A stretch of DNA of 64,000 bases from Mucilaginibacter sp. (GTDB lineage Bacteria > Bacteroidota > Bacteroidia > Sphingobacteriales > Sphingobacteriaceae): the NCBI RefSeq assembly GCF_028287845.1, contig NZ_JAQBOW010000071.1:1-64000 (forward strand), given 5' to 3'. The stretch's first letter is position 1; each line of letters opens with the position of its first letter. Shown here in pieces: positions 10,305 through 18,555 of the stretch. The position numbers and the translations under genes were made by a program. Below the pieces are notes generated by a model that did not search any database, was not told where the DNA came from, and saw only the letters and a list, made by a program, of their open reading frames with translations.

Positions 10305-10652
10305 ATGAAGAGGAAGTGTGTATTGCTATTGTTAAGTGTTGTGCTGATTGCTACTGTATGTTACGCCAATAGCGTTAGCGGCAAGTGGACCGGCACCATC
10401 GCCCTGTTGTATGATGTTACCGTGAACATGAAGGAAGATAACGGCAAAGTTAGCGGAACAGTAACCACCGAAATTGGCGATATCCCCCTAAATAACGGCG
10501 TTATAACCGGCAACGATATTATATTTAAACCATTTACCTATAACGGCCTCGCGGTATCGTCTGTAAAAGGAAAGATAGATGGGGATAAAATGGGTGTTAC
10601 CGTAGTTTTCCAGGGCATGAATTTTACCGGGATTTTGAATAGGGTGAAGTAA
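10305..10652 (+). CDS. small secreted beta-rich protein of unknown function
   Basis: MKRKCVLLLLSVVLIATVCYA signal; GKWTGTI, GVITGNDIIF, VKGKIDGDKMGV, similar layout to 8923-9324. Confidence 0.65.
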   Translation: MKRKCVLLLLSVVLIATVCYANSVSGKWTGTIALLYDVTVNMKEDNGKVSGTVTTEIGDIPLNNGVITGNDIIFKPFTYNGLAVSSVKGKIDGDKMGVTVVFQGMNFTGILNRVK

Positions 10653-10682
10653 GCCCTCCCTTGCGGGAGGGTTGGGTGTGGC

Positions 10683-13418
10683 TTAATCCTCAAACTTTAT
10701 CGCGCTAAATAATAATAACGCATCAATAGGTTTGGCCTTATCATTCTTAAATACAAAGTACACATCGTGCATGCCGACGCTTTCTTTAATATCGGTTTTT
10801 ATCCAGTTTAGGCTTTTGGGTTTTTGGTCCAGTTGCTCAAATTGAATTTGGCCCAACAAAGTTCCGGTTGGCGAATCTAATCTAACTTCTATTGTTCCGC
10901 CGGGATTGTTTTCTAAGGCGGTTGCGGTGGCTGCCAGTTCCAGTTGTTTAATACCGGTCATATCCAGTTTTTTAAAGGCGATGTAGCCATCCTTGCGGGC
11001 TACAACATTTGTGGTGCCATCCAGTCCGTTTACTTTGGTAGCGGCATTCTTCATGATAGGCGCGGTTGCCGCCCACACCTGCGGGTTATGTAAAACAATA
11101 GTCGATACCGTAGTTTGTTTCGGGATGTTTTTATTGCCTTTATCAGTATAAGCCGCGCGGATGATGTAAGAGCCGTTGCCATTATCTTCAGCAGGTACTT
11201 TAGGTGTATATGTGCCTTTTACCGGCATGGTATTAACATTGTTATTGGTAACGTTAATAATGTAGTTCACAATGGTACGCGCGTCATTTAACGTAATAGC
11301 GGGATGGGCGGGCATGGCTATCGGCCTGTTCCAATGTCCGCTGCCACCGTTGCGGATGGTATGTGCCAAACGCTCAATCTCGGCAGGGTTATCTTTGTAC
11401 TTGGCTGATATATCAGTAAAGCTTGGCGCTACATTTACGGCATTAACGCTATGGCAATTTTTACAATCGGCATGGCTCATTAAGGCAATGGCCACCGCAA
11501 ACTGGGTGGAGGCATCAACACTGCTCTGTTCCTGGGCTACCTGCACATAATCAAATCCCTCAGATGTATAATTAATGCTCATAGAAACCTGCGCCGGACT
11601 AATAGTACCTGACGCTAAGCTACCATCCTCTTTATCAGTTACACTTACGGTATAATTTATCGGTTTGTTATTAAAATAGAATGAGCTGTTATTATCCAGG
11701 CCGACCTTTACCACAGGCGCCTCATTACCCGCAATTATTTTTACAGTTTTACTATTGCTTGCGCCTTTCGCGTCCGTCACGGTTAAAGTAGCCATATAAA
11801 CACCGGGCTTGGTTAATGTTATAGCCGGGTTTGCAGTTGGGTATATTTTAGGCTGCGCGCCTGCTGTGGTTACTTTCCAGCTATATTTTAACGCGTCGCC
11901 GTCGGCATCGTAGGTTCCGGCAGATGACAGCGTGATATTTAACGGAACAGTACCACCTTGTTTATTGGTAGATGCCATTACCGTTGGTTTACGGTTACCC
12001 GCGTTATATTCGATCCGTACCAGCTTGGCATTATCGCTTTTGCCAAACCAAACACTACCATACTCTAATACATACAGGTCGCCATCAGGGCCAAATTTCA
12101 TGTCTATCGGCTCGATAGGGTGATATGATGGCAAAAACTGCTCCATTCCCTTATAGTCGCCATTAGCTTTCATGGAGATAGACATGATCCAGCCGCGGGC
12201 CAGGTCGGTGGCCAGCCATTTGCCTTCATAATAGGCAGGCCACGGGCGTTTAGCAAGCGGACGATCAGAGCGGTGATATATGGGCCCCCCAACCGAACTG
12301 CGGCTGCCGGTACCTACCAATGGAAACTCCGGCGAAGCCGAATAAGGATAATAAATAAATGGCGGTGCTACTGCGGGCAACTCTTTTAAACCGGTATTGT
12401 TAACAGAATTGTTAATGGGTTTATTGGGATCTTTTTTAGGTCCCGCCTCGCCGTTTACATAATCAAAAATAGGGAAGGCCGCGTTAGGGCCAACAAAATA
12501 TGGCCAGCCAAAAAATCCCGGTTTACGGGCCTGGTTCAGCTCGTCATAGCCTTTAGGGCCAAGGTCGCTGTCCTCCGTTGCATCCGGACCAATATCGCCC
12601 CAATATAACCAGCCGGTTTTACTGTCAATAGATGGTCGCCACGGGTTACGATGACCCATTGTATAAATCTCGGGGCGGGTTTTATCCATTCCTTTCGGGA
12701 ACAGGTTGCCTGCCGGGATGGTGTAGGTGCCATTCGGCTCGGGATGTATTTTTAATATTTTACCTAACAGGCTGTTGGTATTTGCGGTGCCGCGCTGATC
12801 GTCCCAGTGCAGTTTATCCGGGCGCTCATCTGTTGATGAAGATAGCAACGCGCCGGTGTTATTACCAATGGTAAGATATAGGTCATGCCTGGCATCCCAA
12901 GTCATGCCGCCGCCGGTATGGCAGCAAACTTCGCGCTGCGATTCAAACTGTAGTAATACTTTTTCAGATCCTGCAACTAAAGCATCGTTCTCAAATTTCC
13001 AGCGGGTAAGCATCCATTTTTTTTCTGTCGGATGTGAGTAAAAGGTATATATCCAATGGTTCTTATTAAAATCAGGGTCAACAGTAAGCCCCATTAATCC
13101 TTCTTCGGCTTCGGTAACTTTACCCCTTGCGCTGGTATATTTGGTATTAACGGGCAGGGTAGCAATTACCTTTATCATTTTGGTTATAGGGTCGAATAGT
13201 TTTATGGCACCTTTGCGCTCGCTTATTAAAACACGCCCATCGCTCAATACCTCGAAAGTATTAGGTTCATCCAGGTCGCCGGGTTGGGTAAGCGTTACCG
13301 GGGTAAAGCGGCTCTCATCTGGTTTTTTAGGTTCATCGCCGGTAAATGCGAACAATAACGCGGCGGTTAAAAACAATACAATAGCAGATATTTTGATAAC
13401 AGGTTTGTTGCTAAACAT
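10683..13418 (-). CDS. PQQ-dependent sugar dehydrogenase-like beta-propeller with PKD domain, class I cytochrome c and C-terminal carbohydrate-binding-like domain
   Basis: EPNTFEVLSDGRVLISERKGAIKLFDP, HRNPWRPSIDSKTGWLYWGDIGPDA; PKD LSSAGTYDADGDALKYSWKV; heme site CKNCH; C-terminal LDGTTNVVARKDGYIAFKKLD. Confidence 0.88.
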   Translation of the reverse strand: MFSNKPVIKISAIVLFLTAALLFAFTGDEPKKPDESRFTPVTLTQPGDLDEPNTFEVLSDGRVLISERKGAIKLFDPITKMIKVIATLPVNTKYTSARGKVTEAEEGLMGLTVDPDFNKNHWIYTFYSHPTEKKWMLTRWKFENDALVAGSEKVLLQFESQREVCCHTGGGMTWDARHDLYLTIGNNTGALLSSSTDERPDKLHWDDQRGTANTNSLLGKILKIHPEPNGTYTIPAGNLFPKGMDKTRPEIYTMGHRNPWRPSIDSKTGWLYWGDIGPDATEDSDLGPKGYDELNQARKPGFFGWPYFVGPNAAFPIFDYVNGEAGPKKDPNKPINNSVNNTGLKELPAVAPPFIYYPYSASPEFPLVGTGSRSSVGGPIYHRSDRPLAKRPWPAYYEGKWLATDLARGWIMSISMKANGDYKGMEQFLPSYHPIEPIDMKFGPDGDLYVLEYGSVWFGKSDNAKLVRIEYNAGNRKPTVMASTNKQGGTVPLNITLSSAGTYDADGDALKYSWKVTTAGAQPKIYPTANPAITLTKPGVYMATLTVTDAKGASNSKTVKIIAGNEAPVVKVGLDNNSSFYFNNKPINYTVSVTDKEDGSLASGTISPAQVSMSINYTSEGFDYVQVAQEQSSVDASTQFAVAIALMSHADCKNCHSVNAVNVAPSFTDISAKYKDNPAEIERLAHTIRNGGSGHWNRPIAMPAHPAITLNDARTIVNYIINVTNNNVNTMPVKGTYTPKVPAEDNGNGSYIIRAAYTDKGNKNIPKQTTVSTIVLHNPQVWAATAPIMKNAATKVNGLDGTTNVVARKDGYIAFKKLDMTGIKQLELAATATALENNPGGTIEVRLDSPTGTLLGQIQFEQLDQKPKSLNWIKTDIKESVGMHDVYFVFKNDKAKPIDALLLFSAIKFED

Positions 13419-13561
13419 AATGGTTAATTGGTTATTACGGGCTGTAAATATAATAAATGCGCACCAACACTTAAACGTTGAGGTATAACAGTTATTTAAT
13501 GAATGCAGTTTTGTAAGGAAAATGTTATGATAACAGCGTGCTACCAGCGTTATTGCGGCGA

Positions 13562-13804
13562 CAACTCACCCTGTCTCGCTATGCTCGACATGAGGCTGTC
13601 TCAAAATTGATATATAAAAATCAAAACAGTATTATATTTTCCGGATTTAACTCTCTGCGTTCTTTGTGTCTTCTTTGCACACTTTGCGGTAAAGATTTAA
13701 ACGCAGAGACCGCAAAGGAGACGCAAAGATCACAAAGGCCAAATATTATTTTGTTGCTATTTACTGCTAATAGCTTTTGATATAACCTCCCAGGGGGTGA
13801 GTTG
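13562..13804. repeat. imperfect inverted-repeat element with internal ACGCAGAGA/CAAAG repeats
   Basis: Outer CAACTCACCCTG (13562) versus CAGGGGGTGAGTTG (13791-13804); inner tctctgcgttctttgtgtcttctttgc.. facing aaacgcagagaccgcaaaggagacgcaaagatcacaaagg. Confidence 0.55.
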
Positions 13805-13906
13805 AGCACAGGCCCCGTAAAATATCGATTCATTCATTGTATTATTTCTCAATAAACTATTATCTTCATTATTATCTAACCCTGTCGCAGTCAAACAATC
13901 ACAAAT

Positions 13907-14812
13907 ATGAAATACAAACTACTTACCCTGCTGCTGTTTATTGTTTCGGCAGGTTTTGCGCAAACAGATGCTAAACTTACTGCCAAATTGCAGGATCTTT
14001 TAAAAGGTTTTAACGGACAGGCGGGCATATATGTGCAAAACCTGAAGACGGGCAAAACGGCAGCTATTAACGCGGATACGCTGTTCCCCACGGCCAGTAT
14101 GATAAAAGTGAGCATTCAATGCGGGGTGATGGATAAAATTGAAAAGGGCCAGCTGCAATACAACCAAAAACTGGTATACCGCGACTCGTTGTTATATGCA
14201 GGCAGTGATATTTTGGGGTCGTTTAAAGATAAGGATACTATTGCCCTAAGCAAAGTAGCCATGCTGATGATAACCATGAGCGATAATACGGCCAGCCTAT
14301 GGCTGCAAAAGCTTGCTGGCGGCGAGTATATTAATAATTGGCTGGACCAAAATGGTTTTACGGCAACGCGGGTAAACAGTAAGGTACCGGGTCGAGAGGC
14401 TATGCGCGGGAAATATGGCTGGGGTGTAAGTTCGCCTTACGAAATGTGCCGGTTGTTCACTATGATACGCCAGGGCAAGGCTGTTAGCGCAGCAGCCAGC
14501 GAACGGATGTACCGCAACATGGGCCGCATTTATTGGGACGAACGCGCACTGTCGCAAATACCGCCTTATGTGCATGCTATAAGTAAACAGGGGATGGTGA
14601 ACGCGTCGCGGTCTGAAACGGTGCTGGTAAACGCCCCGCATGGCGACTACGTTTTTTGCATCACCACCAAAAATAATCATGACCAAAGCTGGACCCCCAC
14701 TAACGAAGCGGACCAGCTGATCCGCAAGGTATCTGCCCTGCTATATCATTATTATGAGCCAAAAGATAAATGGGTGCCTGTTGATGGGATTGGGAAGTAT
14801 ATGTTGAATTAG
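13907..14812 (+). CDS. serine hydrolase of the class A beta-lactamase-like family
   Basis: Signal peptide; PTASMIKVSI (SxxK), MSDNTAS (SDN), AISKQGMVNAS (KxG-like). Confidence 0.82.
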   Translation: MKYKLLTLLLFIVSAGFAQTDAKLTAKLQDLLKGFNGQAGIYVQNLKTGKTAAINADTLFPTASMIKVSIQCGVMDKIEKGQLQYNQKLVYRDSLLYAGSDILGSFKDKDTIALSKVAMLMITMSDNTASLWLQKLAGGEYINNWLDQNGFTATRVNSKVPGREAMRGKYGWGVSSPYEMCRLFTMIRQGKAVSAAASERMYRNMGRIYWDERALSQIPPYVHAISKQGMVNASRSETVLVNAPHGDYVFCITTKNNHDQSWTPTNEADQLIRKVSALLYHYYEPKDKWVPVDGIGKYMLN

Positions 14813-14830
14813 CAGGATAAAAAGGTGAGC

Positions 14831-14893
14831 ACCTGATTTAGGGTGAACCCACCTGGTCTTACCTGACCCCACCTGATCCTACTTGACCCTACC
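14831..14893. repeat. 10-bp degenerate tandem repeat (ACCTGRYCCY)
   Basis: acctggtctt / acctgacccc / acctgatcct / acttgaccct in register at 14851-14890; related acctgattta at 14831. Confidence 0.75.
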
Positions 14894-14951
14894 CTGCTGT
14901 CCGAAGTTTGCAGTTGCAGGATATTTAGTAGTAATATACTTTTAAAGCATC

Positions 14952-15029
14952 ATGAGTACCAAATACAAATTCAAAAACCAGGAGTTAATGAGGCACACTG
15001 CATACTCGACGCCAGATGGGGTAATATAA
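14952..15029 (+). pseudogene. possible remnant of the start of a REP-associated tyrosine transposase (RAYT, Y1)
   Basis: MSTKYKFKNQELMRHTAYSTPDGVI* resembles the usual MS(T/S)KYKF(R/K)NQ start of Sphingobacteriaceae Y1 transposases (recalled, not searched); sits among REP-like hairpins. Confidence 0.4.
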
Positions 15030-15334
15030 ATTAGAAAGAAATGATTTATTCAAATTTAGAATTTACATTTTCTTGTTTTACATTTGGATATAATGGGACA
15101 CCAAACATTAAAGCTTATTGAATTATTAATACCACTAATAGCATCAACTATGGTAATTATTGATTATTCAAAACAATGCATGATGCCTATAATTGAACAC
15201 TTTAACAATAAAAAAAATCTTTTTTTTAAGAATTCTTAAATTTTTGTAGACGTTTTCTATATTTTCGAAATAATTCAAGACATATTCTAATTGTAGTCTT
15301 TATAATTGTAGACGAAAGTAATTCTATTGACTTT

Positions 15335-15485
15335 CCGCTGTCCGAAGTCTCCCTTGCTGTCCGAAGGTTGCAACTTCGGACTACTATGCCTGTAGTCTGT
15401 GACTACAGTACGCAATGATCTTTTTAACACAATAGTCTAAAGACTATTTGCATAGTCGTTCGAAGTCGGAGACATTCGAACAGCG
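15335..15485. repeat. REP-like multi-hairpin element, copy 1
   Basis: Bounded by CCGCTGTCCGAAG and CGAAGTCGG..TCGAACAGCG; internal GTCCGAAG..CTTCGGAC, TGTAGTCtgtGACTACA, AGTCTaaAGACT hairpins. Confidence 0.7.
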
Positions 15486-15563
15486 AGAGAAGTACAAGTT
15501 GAATTAGTAGGGTAAAGAATGAACACCTGATTTAGGGTGACTCTACCTGGTCCTACCTGAACC

Positions 15564-15771
15564 CAATGTCATTAAGTTAAGAGAACCCCATCGGGGTTCA
15601 AGGTCGGTAGAAGAATAAATACCAACGAAATGCCGTGCCGTCAGGTACGGAACTTCGCCGATTGTTGCGTACCTGACGGCACGCCAAATGATTTTCTATG
15701 ACGTTTTTCTACCGACGTTTTGCACCTACGGCGCATTTTTTTAAATAATCTTCCTTAACTTAATGACATTG
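15564..15771. mobile_element. MITE candidate (208 bp) with nested palindromes
   Basis: TIR CAATGTCATTAAGTTAAG at 15564 and CTTAACTTAATGACATTG ending 15771; internal GTCGGTAGAA/TTCTACCGAC and CGTGCCGTCAGGTACG/CGTACCTGACGGCACG inverted repeats; no ORF. Confidence 0.75.
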
Positions 15772-15935
15772 TACCTGGTCCTACCCGAAGTTTGTAACTT
15801 TGGACTACTATAAATTATATTAACAGATGTTAATCTTGATCCGCAGAGGGCTAATTAATTGCCAATATTTAATATTCTGAATTAAAAGCTTATATAATCC
15901 GGAAGTCTCTTATTAAATTAGGCCAAAGAATTTTT

Positions 15936-16736
15936 ATGAAATCACTTAAAGATCAGGTTATATGGATAACGGGCGCATCTTCGGGTATTGGCGAAGCGCT
16001 GGCCTGCGAGCTGTCGGCCCAAGGCGCTAAACTTATCCTGTCAAGCCGACGAATACCTGAATTGGAACGGGTAAAGAATAACTGCGCCCATTCTGACAAT
16101 GTATATATCCTTCCACTCGACCTGACCGACAGCACAAATCTTGAAGCGAAAGTACCCACCGCCATAGCGTTATTTGGGCATATCGACATTATGGTGCATA
16201 ATGGTGGTATTTCACAACGTGCGCCCGTTGCCGAAACCGATATTGCCGTTCATCGGCAAGTGATGGAGCTTAACTATTTCAGTTATATTATATTAACCAA
16301 AGCGCTTTTGAATCATTTTATCGAGCGACGTTCGGGTTATTTTGTGGTAACCAGCAGCGTAATGGGCAAAATAGGAACGCCAATGCGCGCGGCTTACGCG
16401 GCTGCCAAACATGCATTGCATGGCTATTTCGATTGTCTACGCGCCGAGGTGGACAAGTACGGCATCAAGGTAACCATACTTACACCCGGCTATGTTCATA
16501 CGCCGATAGCTGTAATATCCGGCGACGGAAGTTTTATCAGCGGTAAATCTGAACAGATCAATAGCGGGTTTTCAGCCGATAAAGCTGCCGGACAAATTAT
16601 AAAGGCAATCCAAAATGAAATATTCGAGCCTTATATCGGCAAATTCATTGGTGAAGAAAGACTGGCGCTTTTTGTTAAACGCTATCTGCCGGGATTGTTT
16701 GCCCGGTTGATTCCACGGTTAGGCACACCCAAATAG
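15936..16736 (+). CDS. SDR-family short-chain dehydrogenase
   Basis: VIWITGASSGIGEALACELSAQGAKLILSSRR (TGxxxGIG), HNGGISQR, YAAAKHAL (YxxxK). Confidence 0.93.
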   Translation: MKSLKDQVIWITGASSGIGEALACELSAQGAKLILSSRRIPELERVKNNCAHSDNVYILPLDLTDSTNLEAKVPTAIALFGHIDIMVHNGGISQRAPVAETDIAVHRQVMELNYFSYIILTKALLNHFIERRSGYFVVTSSVMGKIGTPMRAAYAAAKHALHGYFDCLRAEVDKYGIKVTILTPGYVHTPIAVISGDGSFISGKSEQINSGFSADKAAGQIIKAIQNEIFEPYIGKFIGEERLALFVKRYLPGLFARLIPRLGTPK

Positions 16737-16777
16737 TTACTTCGTTTTGCTATGCAAAGCGGGCAGAATGCCGTTTT

Positions 16778-16808
16778 CGTTCAAGTCGGAAATCGAACAG
16801 CGGGAGAT
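16778..16808. repeat. partial REP-like repeat end
   Basis: tcgttcaagtcggaaatcgaacagcgggaga matches the right end of the 18127-18271 element. Confidence 0.6.
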
Positions 16809-16850
16809 AGCCGCTTTTCGAATTGCATAATAGTCTAGCACCACTATTCA

Positions 16851-18020
16851 CTATTTGTTTAATAATGTATCAATTATAGTAGTAGTTTTCGCTTCAAAAT
16901 CATCAGAATATCCTATAAACGTATTTGCTATTTTTCCCTCTTTGTCGATCAAATAAAAAGTTGGAAAGCTATCTACGTGATATGATTTTACCACGCCTGC
17001 GGCATCAACATAACCGGGGTATTTTATACCATATTGTTTTTCAAATGCCAAAACCGTTTTTTTGCTGTCTCTGTCTGTTACGCTTGCTATTACAATATCT
17101 TTACTCTTATATTTTTCATAAAGTTTATTTAATGGTTTTATGGCATCCATACAGGGAAGACAGCCAATAAAATAAAAATCCAACAATACAACTTTTCCTT
17201 TCAGTTGTGTCAATGACACCTTTTTGCCATCTGCCGAATACATGGTCCAATCGGGAGCAACTGTCCCGGATGTTAACAAAGCAAGAGGTGGAGTAGTTTG
17301 CGGTTTAGGCAGGTGGAAACCTTTAGGTACTGTAAAAGTAGCTATACCAATGTCGGCCTGATCTAACTTATAATCAGAATAGCTATTTTCTGTATAGGAA
17401 TTTGTTATTCCGTTTCCAACAAAGTTATTTCTTGATTGGCTAATTATACTTTTAGGTAAGCCGGTTTGTTTATTAACAAATAAATGCACACGTGTATAAT
17501 AATGTTCTTTACTAATTACAGTGTCATAAATAGTGGTAATTATATGAGTGCAGGTAAGTGCGTTAATAATTGTGTCACCTCCATTTATAACTGGTCTCTT
17601 TTCATTAGTTTTAGATTTCATTAGTTTCAGATAAAAAAACAATGAACCTCCAATAGCCCCCGACAGCGTCTTTTTAATCTGATAAGTACTGTCCTGAGGA
17701 GTTAAATTGATAAGGTTTTGCCCATTGTATAAATTTATATCATAATTTTTACCTTCGGTATCTGATGTTTCCCTTCTGAACAGATAACCAATAAACTTGT
17801 CTTCTGGAGTTTTTAAAAAAATATCTTTACCTTTTTTTATTAATGTATCGCTTGTAAAGTCCTTTTGCTTATAAATGTATTGATAGCTAAAGTTTTTATA
17901 ACTTTCAAGTTTATCAATCACATTTTGCACTAAAGAAGTTTGCGCTTTTACATCGGTGTTATACAGGAAAAATGCAATACAAATAGCCGCTTTAATAAGC
18001 ATTCTGATTGTGTAAGTCAT
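16851..18020 (-). CDS. TlpA-like thioredoxin-domain protein
   Basis: Signal peptide; PDWTMYSADGKKVSLTQLKGKVVLLDFYFIGCLPCMDAIKPLNKLYEKYK (CLPC active site). Confidence 0.88.
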   Translation of the reverse strand: MTYTIRMLIKAAICIAFFLYNTDVKAQTSLVQNVIDKLESYKNFSYQYIYKQKDFTSDTLIKKGKDIFLKTPEDKFIGYLFRRETSDTEGKNYDINLYNGQNLINLTPQDSTYQIKKTLSGAIGGSLFFYLKLMKSKTNEKRPVINGGDTIINALTCTHIITTIYDTVISKEHYYTRVHLFVNKQTGLPKSIISQSRNNFVGNGITNSYTENSYSDYKLDQADIGIATFTVPKGFHLPKPQTTPPLALLTSGTVAPDWTMYSADGKKVSLTQLKGKVVLLDFYFIGCLPCMDAIKPLNKLYEKYKSKDIVIASVTDRDSKKTVLAFEKQYGIKYPGYVDAAGVVKSYHVDSFPTFYLIDKEGKIANTFIGYSDDFEAKTTTIIDTLLNK

Positions 18021-18126
18021 ATCTGTTAATATTAGGTTAGATAATTGCGATTTGGCACTTTTTGTTTAAATGTACAGGTATTATCAAATTAGTTAATGGA
18101 TGTGGATGGATTTAACATTTTTTAAC

Positions 18127-18271
18127 CCGCTGTTCGTAGTATTTCCCTTGCTGTCCGAAGTTTGTAACTTAGGACTACTACGCCTGTAGTCTGCGACTAC
18201 ATTACGCAATGATCTTTCTTAAGTCTAAAGACTATTTACAAAATCGTCCGAAGTCGGAAATCGAACAGCGG
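18127..18271. repeat. REP-like multi-hairpin element, copy 2
   Basis: CCGCTGTTCG ... CGAACAGCGG ends; GTCCGAAGTTtgtAACTTaGGAC, TGTAGTCtgcGACTACA, AGTCTaaAGACT internal hairpins; same order as 15335-15485. Confidence 0.75.
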
Positions 18272-18301
18272 CAGATGAAACAGCGCGACTGTTTCATCTG
18301 C
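18271..18301. repeat. perfect 13-bp hairpin
   Basis: GCAGATGAAACAG cgcga CTGTTTCATCTGC. Confidence 0.7.
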
Positions 18302-18310
18302 CATATTTTT

Positions 18311-18509
18311 TGTTACACCAGTCAAAAATTACCCATTTCACAATAATTTGATTACCAACAAATTAACAAACATTTAAGCTTAAAAATTCTGACGTAAAAG
18401 TTGTTACATTTTGTTACATCACTTTTTGGTAATATGGTTGTTTCCAATGATTTAAGTCAAAATCTTGTTACACCTGTTACATTTTGTTACACATTTGCGT
18501 GTAACAAAA
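18311..18509. promoter_or_regulatory. cluster of TGTTACA heptamers with terminal inverted repeat
   Basis: TGTTACA at 18311, 18402, 18412, 18466, 18475, 18485 and inverted TGTAACA at 18500; TTTTGTTACAC/GTGTAACAAAA 11-bp inverted repeat at 18482-18509. Confidence 0.5.
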
Positions 18510-18555
18510 CAATGCCGCCGGGGTAACTATATTGTTCGCTCTTTCCCATCTACCA

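Noticed and set aside
14297-14686. 129-aa minus-strand ORF
   Set aside because: Antisense to the serine hydrolase CDS
13907-14812. Acquired antibiotic-resistance beta-lactamase
   Set aside because: Serine hydrolase motifs are present, but no convincing omega-loop ExxN motif and KTG is KQG; resistance function not supported
14821-14900. Possible CRISPR-like array
   Set aside because: Unit is 10 bp, contiguous and degenerate with no spacers; no cas genes in the window
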